Part shown: piece after piece, positions 1 to 5,376 of the stretch
Position numbering within the stretch: the stretch's first letter is position 1
How the letters are laid out: the number at the start of each line of letters is the position of its first letter
Assembly (NCBI GenBank): GCA_002774185.1
Contig: PEZG01000033.1
Coordinates: 1 to 7,022 of the forward strand
DNA length: 7,022 nt
Direction of reading: 5' to 3'
Source: Candidatus Roizmanbacteria bacterium CG09_land_8_20_14_0_10_41_9
GTDB lineage: Bacteria > Patescibacteriota > Microgenomatia > UBA1406 > GWC2-37-13
Position numbers and translations under genes: made by a program
The notes under the pieces: generated by a model
What the model saw: only the letters and a program-made list of their open reading frames with translations
The model's database searches: none
Told to the model about the DNA's origin: nothing

Positions 1-2
1 TT

Positions 3-941
3 CTCTTCTCCCTTTCTCCTCCCATTTCCTTCTACTGGCTCCTTAAAACTATTGAACTGGTTTCTGTCGCAATCATTTTCTCAAAAAGAAAACTTGATCA
101 CAAAAAAATACTCATAGGGTTTCTCATCGGGGCGGTATTCATATTCGGCCTCTCCCTTATGCAGTATGTGAATAAACATGCGCTCCAAGGGATCTTTTAT
201 TTTTTTGGGGAGAGGGCGCTTGTCCTATCCACTCCGGGAGTGGCAAAAGCGTCCCTTGTGGGGTCTGAATTTTTGCGTCCTTACGCGACATTTTCACACC
301 CGAATTCCATGGCGGGATTCTATCTTCTCTTATATTTTTTTATACTTGCCCACAAGCCATTCTCGCGATTTCTCCTGGTTAAACACGCACTGCTACTTTT
401 ATCCACGCTTCTGATTTTTTTCTCGTTTTCAAAAATCGCCATCCTGGCACTCCTCCTTCTGAATAGCGTGTACTTCTTGAAGAAGGATGCCCTGCGCGGT
501 TGCCGACCTTGCGTTATCGCACGCATCCTAACGCTATTTGTAATATCCCTTATTTTTGTCCAGGCGAATACGGACCCTCTTACTCTTGAGAAGCGTCTGG
601 AGTTGTTACGAAACGCAACAGATATCGTGATCCTATTCCCAATAATTGGAACCGGGATAGGTGCATATCTTATTGCCCAAAAGGATTTTATCTCAAAATT
701 TCCGCTTTTCTTTAACCAACCCGTGCATAATATTTTTTTCCTGTATGCCGCTCAACTCGGGATTATGGGAGGGGGGACCGCGGCAATCCTTATGTTGAAG
801 AATGGAGGGTGGAGAATAAAAAAATATGCATACGTTCTCTGCGCAGTCGTCATAACAGGATTCTTCGATCACTATTGGTTAACCCTGCAGCAGAATATGA
901 TTCTCCTTGCGGTGGTGGGAGGGATGTTAAAGCTTCTCTAA
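3..941 (+). CDS. O-antigen ligase/polymerase-like membrane protein (Wzy_C family), 5'-truncated by window edge
   Basis: Partial gene: the reading frame is open from base 3 with no stop before TAA at 939-941, so the true start lies upstream; the ATG at 159 is internal and not a convincing start. About 312 residues are visible against roughly 400-500 for full family members. The protein is strongly hydrophobic with many membrane segments. Two hallmark regions of the O-antigen ligase/polymerase (Wzy_C) family are visible: a loop motif with arginine followed by ATFSHPNSMAG (about 276-317 nt) and a later GTGIGAYL segment with QPVHN about 25-30 residues on (about 651-730 nt), where Arg and His are the conserved functional residues of the family. 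Such enzymes join or polymerise lipid-linked glycans on the outer face of the cytoplasmic membrane. Which of ligase or polymerase it is cannot be told from sequence. Its 3' end overlaps the opposite-strand gene by 15 bp, and no terminator is seen between them. Confidence 0.85.
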   Translation, partial: LFSLSPPISFYWLLKTIELVSVAIIFSKRKLDHKKILIGFLIGAVFIFGLSLMQYVNKHALQGIFYFFGERALVLSTPGVAKASLVGSEFLRPYATFSHPNSMAGFYLLLYFFILAHKPFSRFLLVKHALLLLSTLLIFFSFSKIAILALLLLNSVYFLKKDALRGCRPCVIARILTLFVISLIFVQANTDPLTLEKRLELLRNATDIVILFPIIGTGIGAYLIAQKDFISKFPLFFNQPVHNIFFLYAAQLGIMGGGTAAILMLKNGGWRIKKYAYVLCAVVITGFFDHYWLTLQQNMILLAVVGGMLKLL

Positions 942-1469
942 TTCTGCCTTTATCTCTGTGTTCATCTTGAGGATTTGTCCGATTGCTTCATTCTGACCTT
1001 GGGGGAGTTCTTTTAAAAGGGTTTCCGCAACTTCCCGGTGTTTCGCGTTACTGAGCTTTAGTGTGTTGACGAAATCGGATTGGGGGCTTACCCCTTGTTT
1101 TTTTGAATCCGATAGGAGTTTTGGGATATAGGAGAAATATTTTTCTCCCTTAGAAAATGTTGTGATTGCAAGTTTGTCTTTCCCTTTCTTTGCAAGAGCT
1201 AGAGTCATCGCAACTCGCTTGTCCGAAAGGAGAAGATAGACTTCTGCTTTTTTGATATTATCCCGCGTTCTCATCTGTAACAGTCTGTCTCGGATCGCTT
1301 TGATGAAGTATAACGGATGGTCCGGAAGGATGCCTGGATACGGAAGGGTATAGGAAATTTTCTCCTGTTGCATGGTAAAGGTCTGCGAATAATCCAGAAG
1401 ATAAATTGCAGGGGGGATTACTAAAAAGACGAAAACGAAAACCAAGGGAACTAGGATTTTTCTAAACAT
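927..1469 (-). CDS. DUF5667-like membrane-anchored protein of unknown function
   Basis: Encodes 180 residues. An N-terminal hydrophobic helix at about residues 5-25 follows a short basic start (MFRKI), which fits a single membrane anchor or uncleaved signal; the rest is then outside the membrane. Residues 43-63 carry a PYPGILPDHPLYFIKAIRD-type segment, the signature I associate with DUF5667 (a Pro-Asp-x-Pro-Leu-Tyr core before an amphipathic helix). The remainder is charged and predicted mainly helical, rich in Lys/Glu, with no catalytic motif I can recognise. Function is unknown. The gene starts at ATG 1467-1469 with no Shine-Dalgarno; a TATAAT box ends 11 nt upstream, so its transcript is probably leaderless or nearly so. 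It lies downstream of HU but behind an intrinsic terminator, so it is likely a separate transcription unit. Its 3' end overlaps the convergent glycan gene by 15 bp. Confidence 0.75.
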   Translation of the reverse strand: MFRKILVPLVFVFVFLVIPPAIYLLDYSQTFTMQQEKISYTLPYPGILPDHPLYFIKAIRDRLLQMRTRDNIKKAEVYLLLSDKRVAMTLALAKKGKDKLAITTFSKGEKYFSYIPKLLSDSKKQGVSPQSDFVNTLKLSNAKHREVAETLLKELPQGQNEAIGQILKMNTEIKAELEKL

Positions 1470-1480
1470 AGAATGAATTA

Positions 1481-1509
1481 ATTATACTAGACAGATCAAC
1501 AAAAAACAA
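1481..1509 (-). promoter_or_regulatory. Predicted sigma70-type promoter of the DUF5667-like gene
   Basis: A perfect -10 TATAAT (- strand, 1481-1486) is preceded at 17 bp by TTGTTT (1504-1509), a weak -35 with 3 of 6 consensus bases. The -10 ends 11 nt before the ATG at 1469, so initiation about 7 nt downstream of it leaves only a few leader bases. The -35 element is built from the T-tract of the HU terminator. Confidence 0.6.
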
Positions 1510-1538
1510 CCCCGACGGCATTTGCATGCATCGGGGTT
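1501..1538 (-). terminator. Intrinsic terminator of the HU gene
   Basis: On the - strand the sequence AACCCCGA (1538-1531) pairs perfectly with TCGGGGTT (1515-1508). The stem continues after a small internal loop with GCAT/ATGC (1526-1529 with 1518-1521), closed by a 4-nt loop, and is followed by G and six T (1507-1501). It starts 18 nt after the HU stop codon and is the only classical Rho-independent terminator visible in the window. Confidence 0.88.
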
Positions 1539-1555
1539 ATTGGTATAAGAACGAT

Positions 1556-1828
1556 TTATTTTACCACTCGCTTCAAGCTTTTCCCTGCGGTAAAACCAGG
1601 AGTTTTCGTAGCTGGGATTTGGATTTCAGCTCCTGTCTGAGGATTTCTCCCCTTTCGGGAAGCTCTCTTTCGGACCATGAACGTTCCAAAACCTGTCACT
1701 ACAACCTTTTCTCCTCTTTTTAACGCATCTGTCATTGTGGCGAATATGGTATTCACCGCATCCTTTGCAGCTTTCGCGGTAAGACCCGCTTTTTTTGCTA
1801 CCTGAGCTACCAGATCTGCTTTTGTCAT
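1556..1828 (-). CDS. hup: HU-family DNA-binding protein
   Basis: A 90-residue protein of exactly the usual HU length. The N-terminal helical half (residues 1-40, MTKADLVAQVAKKAG) forms the dimerisation body. GFGTF (46-50) leads into the beta arm, which carries the conserved RKGRNPQTG segment (58-66) with the DNA-intercalating proline at residue 63. The C-terminal GKSLK helix completes the fold. HU homodimers bind and bend DNA with little sequence preference and help organise the nucleoid. No IHF-specific features are apparent, so HU is the simplest call. The ATG at 1826-1828 is supported by a near-consensus Shine-Dalgarno 6 nt upstream, unique in this window. The gene is monocistronic: its own promoter is at 1997-2025, it has a long structured leader, and its terminator is at 1501-1538. 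The leader suggests post-transcriptional control, which is inference. Confidence 0.97.
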   Translation of the reverse strand: MTKADLVAQVAKKAGLTAKAAKDAVNTIFATMTDALKRGEKVVVTGFGTFMVRKRASRKGRNPQTGAEIQIPATKTPGFTAGKSLKRVVK

Positions 1829-1834
1829 ATGATG

Positions 1835-1844
1835 TCACCCCCTT
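1835..1844 (-). promoter_or_regulatory. Extended Shine-Dalgarno of the HU gene
   Basis: The - strand reads AAGGGGGTGA, matching 9 of 10 bases of the full anti-Shine-Dalgarno complement AAGGAGGTGA, 6 nt before the ATG. It fixes the HU start and stands out because none of the other start codons visible in the window has a recognisable ribosome binding site. Confidence 0.9.
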
Positions 1845-1850
1845 TCGCGA

Positions 1851-1886
1851 GTAACTGTTAACGAGTTCTTACGAGTTTACAGTTAC
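1851..1886 (-). promoter_or_regulatory. HU leader hairpin I (closest to the ribosome binding site)
   Basis: An 8-bp perfect inverted repeat GTAACTGT (1851-1858) / ACAGTTAC (1879-1886), extended after a 1x1 mismatch by AAC/GTT (1860-1862 with 1875-1877). A 7-bp direct repeat ACGAGTT (1861-1867 and 1871-1877) sits inside. It ends 6 bp upstream of the Shine-Dalgarno, so in the HU mRNA it would stack next to the ribosome landing site. It could instead be a protein operator. Confidence 0.6.
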
Positions 1887-1890
1887 TTGC

Positions 1891-1958
1891 GTCCGCTAGA
1901 ATTCACTCTTTAAGCCGCAGTTCAAATGAACTAAGGCGAAAAGTAAGAATAAGCGGAC
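1891..1958 (-). promoter_or_regulatory. HU leader hairpin II: long imperfect stem-loop
   Basis: A 68-nt symmetric structure. GTCCGCT (1891-1897) pairs with AGCGGAC (1952-1958), then ATTC/GAAT (1901-1904 with 1947-1950), ACT/AGT (1905-1907 with 1942-1944), TTT/AAA (1909-1911 with 1939-1941), GCC/GGC (1914-1916 with 1935-1937) and AGTTC/GAACT (1919-1923 with 1928-1932), around a 4-nt loop. That is about 25 nested base pairs broken only by small internal loops and bulges. It falls within the predicted HU 5' leader. No match to a riboswitch or tRNA fold that I know. A mobile palindromic element is an alternative. Confidence 0.65.
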
Positions 1959-1991
1959 ATCATTTTAAAAAAATGATTTTTTTAAAAATCA
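1959..1991 (-). promoter_or_regulatory. HU leader hairpin III: two overlapping AT-only hairpins near the transcript 5' end
   Basis: ATCATTTT (1959-1966) can pair with AAAATGAT (1970-1977), and TGATTTTT (1974-1981) can pair with AAAAATCA (1984-1991). The two share bases 1974-1977 and so cannot form together. On the - strand the promoter-proximal one is followed directly by seven T (1973-1967), giving a terminator-like shape, but stems made almost only of A-T pairs are weak. It lies right at the predicted transcription start. Confidence 0.4.
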
Positions 1992-1996
1992 CTAAT

Positions 1997-2025
1997 AGAA
2001 TAGTTATTTTTTGGCGTCTTGTCAA
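1997..2025 (-). promoter_or_regulatory. Predicted sigma70-type promoter of the HU gene
   Basis: A perfect -35 TTGACA (- strand, 2020-2025), an exact 17-bp spacer and a -10 TATTCT (1997-2002, 4 of 6). Transcription would begin near 1990 and give a leader of about 160 nt before the HU start codon. Confidence 0.65.
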
Positions 2026-2061
2026 TCTATATTAAAAATATCTTATTATAACAATCTATAT
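2023..2061. repeat. Pair of 10-bp direct repeats overlapping and upstream of the HU -35 box
   Basis: CAATCTATAT occurs at 2023-2032 and again at 2052-2061, 29 bp apart start to start, close to three helical turns. The first copy overlaps the -35 TTGACA. The placement suits two sites for a regulator, but the region is AT-rich and chance is possible. The whole gene-free stretch 1829-2199 holds these repeats, the promoter, the leader hairpins and the repeat cluster at 2112-2189; I see no coding sequence in it. Confidence 0.4.
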
Positions 2062-2111
2062 CAAATGCAGAGCGACACAATAATATAAACAAAGAAGATT
2101 TTTTTGGATTG

Positions 2112-2189
2112 AAGATTTATGATTCAAGATTTAAGAATCATACAAAAATAGATCTATTCGTAAATCCTAAATCTGCATTCTTAAATCTT
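2112..2189. repeat. Palindromic repeat cluster downstream of rny
   Basis: A 13-bp perfect inverted repeat AAGATTTAAGAAT (2126-2138) / ATTCTTAAATCTT (2177-2189) flanks a 12-bp perfect palindrome AATAGATCTATT (2147-2158). The left arm is also a tandem pair of 14-mers (2112-2125 and 2126-2139, two mismatches), and inverted TAAATC units recur at 2161-2166 and 2168-2173. ATGATTC/GAATCAT (2119-2125 with 2135-2141) gives an alternative short hairpin. It begins about 10 bp past the rny stop. There is no T-run on either side, so it is not a classical intrinsic terminator; a degenerate dispersed palindromic element or an mRNA 3'-end stabiliser fits better. Confidence 0.7.
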
Positions 2190-2199
2190 TATTCTGATG

Positions 2200-3648
2200 T
2201 TATATTTTAGTTGTTGCCTCTGTCCGGTATTCCCGAATCACAGTGACCTTTATCTGGCCAGGGAATACATCAAACTTCTGCTCCAACTCATCTTTCATCT
2301 TGGATGCGAGGACGGACGCCTCATCATCATTTACCTCTTCCGGTTTGACGATCACCCGCAGTTCCCTCCCTGCCTGAAGCGCGTATGCTTCTTTCACTCC
2401 CTTTTTAGTTTTTGCAACATCCTCTATGGTTTTTATCCTCTTTAAGTATTCCTGAACATCCTCGTGGCGCGCTCCGGGACGTCCTCCGGAAACTGCATCC
2501 GCGATATATACGATGACTGCTTCAATGGAGGATAAGGGAACATCTTCGTGGTGGGATGCAACAACGTCAATTACTTTCTGGGGAAACCGATGCCGTTTCA
2601 AAAGTTCAACCCCTAAGTCCACATGGGATCCCTCCTTATCAGAAACCACTTTCCCGATATCGTGTAGTAAGCATCCAAGCTTTACGATATTCACATCAGC
2701 TTGGAGTTCGTGCGCTAAGGCAACCCCTATTCGGGTTTCCTCAAGGGTATGGATGATCATATTCTGTCCATAGGAATATCGGTATTTGAATCTTCCCAGT
2801 AGTTTTACGATCTCAACCGGTAGGTTAAAGATCCCAACCTTATGTGCAAGTTCTTCCCCTGCTTTATAGATGACTTTTTCTATTTCTTCGTGGGTTTTCC
2901 TTACAATTTCCTCAATCCGTTGGGGTTGTATGCGACCGTCCCGTATCAACCGATCCAAAGATAATCGTGCGACTTCCCTTCTCACCGCATCAAACGAAGA
3001 AAGCCGGATCACCCCTTCCTCTTCCAAATCCACATCCACTCCGGTCGCGATTTCAAATGCGCGAATATTGCGACCGTCCTTTCCAATAATTCTCCCCTTG
3101 AATTCATCATTCGGCAGATTTACGACGGACAGGGTGAATTCTGCTACATAATCCGTAGCTCCAAACCGCATCGCGTCAACTAAAAGCTGTTTTGCTTTTT
3201 CATCTATCTGTTCCTTCGATGTTTCATCCGCCTGCTTGATCTTCTTTGCGATCTCTGTTTTTAATTTCTCCTCCCAACCCTGAAGGAGAAGGTTGCGAGC
3301 CTGATCTTTGGTAAGTTGCGCAACTTTCTCTAGCTTTTGGAGGATCGCCTCCCGTTTTTCTTCGAAATCCCGTCTCAGATGGTCCACTTGTTGTTTTTCG
3401 CGGGTGAGGAGTGCACGTTCTTTTTCCAAGTGCATCTCTTTATCATTCAGCTGAGCATCCCGTTTAGAGAGTCGTTTCTCCGCCTCGATGGATTCACTCA
3501 ACGTTCGCCGCGCTTCCCGTTCTGTTTCTTGCTTGACGCGTAATGCTTCCTCATTCGCGTGTAGAATAATTTCTTTTTCCCGTTGTTTAATCTGTTGGAG
3601 TTCTTCCTGTCTTCTGTTATTAAAAATTTTTGTGAGGAAATCAAACAT
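2200..3648 (-). CDS. rny: Ribonuclease Y without N-terminal membrane helix
   Basis: RNase Y is an endoribonuclease that starts bulk mRNA decay. The protein has a long charged coiled coil (about residues 15-155), a KH RNA-binding domain with GRIIGKDGRN (about 185-194), and an HD metal-dependent phosphohydrolase domain with the His of QNMIIHTLEET (about 300), HDIGK (329-333), SHHED (366-370) and ADAVSGGRPGAR, followed by the conserved C-terminal tail ending FPGQIKVTVIRE. I use ATG 3646-3648 (482 residues); a TTG at 3655-3657 would add three residues but falls in a possible -10 box. An in-frame TGA at 3667-3669 rules out a longer form. The usual family length is about 520, and the missing part is exactly the N-terminal transmembrane helix: the start MFDFLTKIFNNRRQ is at most a short amphipathic helix. 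It follows recX after 135 bp, a gene neighbourhood also close to recA in Firmicutes. Confidence 0.96.
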   Translation of the reverse strand: MFDFLTKIFNNRRQEELQQIKQREKEIILHANEEALRVKQETEREARRTLSESIEAEKRLSKRDAQLNDKEMHLEKERALLTREKQQVDHLRRDFEEKREAILQKLEKVAQLTKDQARNLLLQGWEEKLKTEIAKKIKQADETSKEQIDEKAKQLLVDAMRFGATDYVAEFTLSVVNLPNDEFKGRIIGKDGRNIRAFEIATGVDVDLEEEGVIRLSSFDAVRREVARLSLDRLIRDGRIQPQRIEEIVRKTHEEIEKVIYKAGEELAHKVGIFNLPVEIVKLLGRFKYRYSYGQNMIIHTLEETRIGVALAHELQADVNIVKLGCLLHDIGKVVSDKEGSHVDLGVELLKRHRFPQKVIDVVASHHEDVPLSSIEAVIVYIADAVSGGRPGARHEDVQEYLKRIKTIEDVAKTKKGVKEAYALQAGRELRVIVKPEEVNDDEASVLASKMKDELEQKFDVFPGQIKVTVIREYRTEATTKI

Positions 3649-3668
3649 AGAATTCAAATATGACGCTC

Positions 3669-3758
3669 AAAGAAGGACGGGTCTTGTCTCACCAACGCGA
3701 TGTATGGTTAAGGGAATCTAACATAGAGAGTCGTTTTACAATATATAAGTCCTTCTTT
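3669..3758 (-). promoter_or_regulatory. Long-range inverted repeat in the rny upstream region
   Basis: A perfect 10-bp inverted repeat, AAAGAAGGAC (3669-3678) and GTCCTTCTTT (3749-3758), closes a 70-nt segment between recX and rny. Inside is a second hairpin, GTTA/TAAC (3707-3710 with 3719-3722) plus TAT/ATA (3703-3705 with 3723-3725), around an 8-nt loop with one bulged G. If rny is transcribed with recA-recX or from a promoter above 3758, the mRNA leader could fold into this domain. No strong -35/-10 pair was found here; CATATT at 3657-3662 is only a 4-of-6 -10. Confidence 0.45.
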
Positions 3759-3783
3759 TAAGCAATTTTTAACGGTTCTTATT

Positions 3784-4269
3784 TTACTCTTTTTTTTCAA
3801 CATCTGCAATAGTTTTTTTAACAACCCCGAAATCAAACCCCCTCCTTAGAAGGAACGAGTATGCTTTTTGAATCCGTTTTTCTCTCGGAAGGGATCCTAA
3901 TCGCGGCCAGCGTCTCATTAGAACCGTATGGGCATGCTCTTTTTCCTTCAAGGGATGTTCGAGAAAGTATCGGTCAACACGTTCATCTTCGATCCCAAAA
4001 CGTCGGAGTTCTTGCCGAAGGGCATACTCGCCCTTGAGTTTTCTCGACGACCGTTGTTCAACGAACCAACGAACGAAAACGTCATCATCCACAAACCCCT
4101 CCTCTTCTAACCGTTTCACTACCGCCTCCACTATAGAAGTGCCCCATCGGTATCGTATGGACTTCTTATTCAAATAGATCACCATCTCTTTTTTACTGCG
4201 AGGACGGAATTTTAAAAAAAAATATCCGTAGCGTAAGGCTTTTTCCACATCATCCTTGGGAGAGCTCAT
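3784..4269 (-). CDS. recX: RecX-family regulator of RecA
   Basis: A 161-residue, highly basic and helical protein, within the short end of the RecX range. RecX binds RecA filaments and modulates (usually limits) their assembly and strand-exchange activity. The three-helix repeat pattern of the family is visible: an ALRYGYFFLKFRPRS segment (11-25) with the typical Arg-x-Arg-Ser then Lys/Glu helix, LEEEGFVDDDVFVRWFV (about 54-70), KGEYALRQELRRFGI (about 79-93), and a final repeat with SFLLRRGFDF (about 138-147). The start ATG overlaps the recA stop as ATGA (4266-4269), which indicates co-transcription and translational coupling, and it has no Shine-Dalgarno of its own. The immediate recA context makes the assignment firm. 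Confidence 0.93.
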   Translation of the reverse strand: MSSPKDDVEKALRYGYFFLKFRPRSKKEMVIYLNKKSIRYRWGTSIVEAVVKRLEEEGFVDDDVFVRWFVEQRSSRKLKGEYALRQELRRFGIEDERVDRYFLEHPLKEKEHAHTVLMRRWPRLGSLPREKRIQKAYSFLLRRGFDFGVVKKTIADVEKKE

Positions 4270-5279
4270 AATTTTTTCACGGGTTTCGCATGCATTTTTT
4301 CCTGGATGGATTTCGATATCTGCGCTTTTAGTTTGTCATCTGTAGCAACCGTTTCTTTCACTTGTTCTTTTCCTTGACCCAACATTTTTTCTCCGAACTT
4401 GATGAAGGATCCGCTTTTCGTAAGGACGCCTGCGGCGATCGCCGCGTCAATGAATCCTTCTTCTTTATCGATCCCGTTTGCGGTAATAGTCAATTCCGCT
4501 TCCTTAAAAGGCGGAGCCACTTTATTTTTTACAACTCTTACTCTCACGCGTGCCCCATACGCCTGGTTATTTTTCTTCAATGTCTCAATTTTCCTGACGT
4601 CGCACCGTATCGAGGCATAGAACTTAAGAGCAAGGCCTCCGGAAGTAGTCTCGGGATTCCCAAACATGATCCCAATTTTCAAGCGGAGCTGATTGGTAAA
4701 AATAATAGTGGTTTTTGATTTTGATACGACTCCGGTGAGTTTCCGGAGAGCTTGAGACATAAGGCGCGCCTGTAGTCCCATCTGCGATTCTCCCATCTCT
4801 CCTTCAATCTCTGAGCGGGGAACCAGTGCCGCAACCGAATCAACTACCACGAGATCCACTCCCCCTGATCGGATAAGAGCCTCAGCAATTTCCAAGGCCT
4901 GCTCTCCAGTATCTGGTTGGGAAACGAGAAGATCGTCCAAATTTACCCCTAAAATTCTTGCCCATGAAGGATCAAACGCATGCTCAGCATCAATAAATGC
5001 AGCTATTCCGCCGTTTTTTTGGGCTTGTGCGATGAGGTTTAAACAGAGGGTAGTTTTTCCGGATGACTCGGGTCCATAAATTTCAATAATTCTCCCCCTT
5101 GGAATCCCTCCAACGCCCAGCGCAATATCCAATGGCAAGATTCCTGTTGAAATCACTTCGGTCACTGCAATAGGAGCCTCGCCCAATCTCATAATGGACC
5201 CGCGGCCAAACTGTTTTTGGATTTGATCAATCGCAAGTGCCACGGCTTGCCTCTTTGGGTTTTTTTCATCAGATCTCAT
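4266..5279 (-). CDS. recA: Recombinase RecA
   Basis: A 337-residue RecA of normal size. RecA polymerises on single-stranded DNA with ATP, searches for homology and exchanges strands. Visible features are Walker A GPESSGKT (69-76), the catalytic Glu99 in FIDAEHAFD, Walker B LVVVDS (143-148), the L1 DNA-binding loop around IEGEMGESQMG (158-168), L2 around IMFGNPETTSGG (204-215), and the C-terminal domain with SGSFIKFG and GQGKEQVKE. Two loop positions differ from the usual sequence: Gln166 where GDSHMG has His, and Leu216 where GGNALKF has Asn. No intein. The last four bases overlap recX. There is no Shine-Dalgarno before the ATG. No textbook LexA box (E. coli or Gram-positive consensus) is visible upstream, but a 16-bp interrupted palindrome lies there. 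Confidence 0.98.
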   Translation of the reverse strand: MRSDEKNPKRQAVALAIDQIQKQFGRGSIMRLGEAPIAVTEVISTGILPLDIALGVGGIPRGRIIEIYGPESSGKTTLCLNLIAQAQKNGGIAAFIDAEHAFDPSWARILGVNLDDLLVSQPDTGEQALEIAEALIRSGGVDLVVVDSVAALVPRSEIEGEMGESQMGLQARLMSQALRKLTGVVSKSKTTIIFTNQLRLKIGIMFGNPETTSGGLALKFYASIRCDVRKIETLKKNNQAYGARVRVRVVKNKVAPPFKEAELTITANGIDKEEGFIDAAIAAGVLTKSGSFIKFGEKMLGQGKEQVKETVATDDKLKAQISKSIQEKMHAKPVKKL

Positions 5280-5307
5280 AATAAAAGTTAAAACTAATAA
5301 TAGGCTA

Positions 5308-5334
5308 GTTATATCTTCAGATATATATTGTAAA
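5308..5334 (-). promoter_or_regulatory. Candidate recA promoter with embedded palindrome
   Basis: On the - strand TTTACA (5329-5334) and TATAAC (5308-5313) each match 5 of 6 consensus bases but are only 15 bp apart. An interrupted palindrome TATATCT-TC-AGATATA (5310-5325) fills the spacer and overlaps the -10, a position where a repressor would block transcription. Other AT-rich -10 candidates exist: TATTAT at 5297-5302, which ends 17 nt before the ATG, and TATAAT at 5345-5350. The exact start is therefore uncertain. Confidence 0.4.
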
Positions 5335-5376
5335 ACCGCAATGGATTATATGCAACCAAATATGAAGGAAGTGTTC

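Noticed and set aside
1526..1723. 65-codon + strand open frame antisense to HU
   Set aside because: It lies across the HU terminator and coding region, has no start signal and no recognisable domain; HU on the other strand explains the openness.
1891..1958. Possible tRNA, suggested by the 7-bp closing stem and TTCAAAT
   Set aside because: The T-loop-like bases sit in the centre of the structure rather than next to the acceptor strand. No D-arm or anticodon arm can be drawn on either strand, and no CCA end follows.
3689..3724. 11-residue leader peptide ORF (MLDSLNHTSRW) before rny
   Set aside because: No ribosome binding site, no regulatory codon run, and an ORF of this size is expected by chance.
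4362..4718. 118-codon + strand frame inside recA
   Set aside because: It is the reverse-strand shadow of a well-conserved recA coding region; its protein has no family resemblance.
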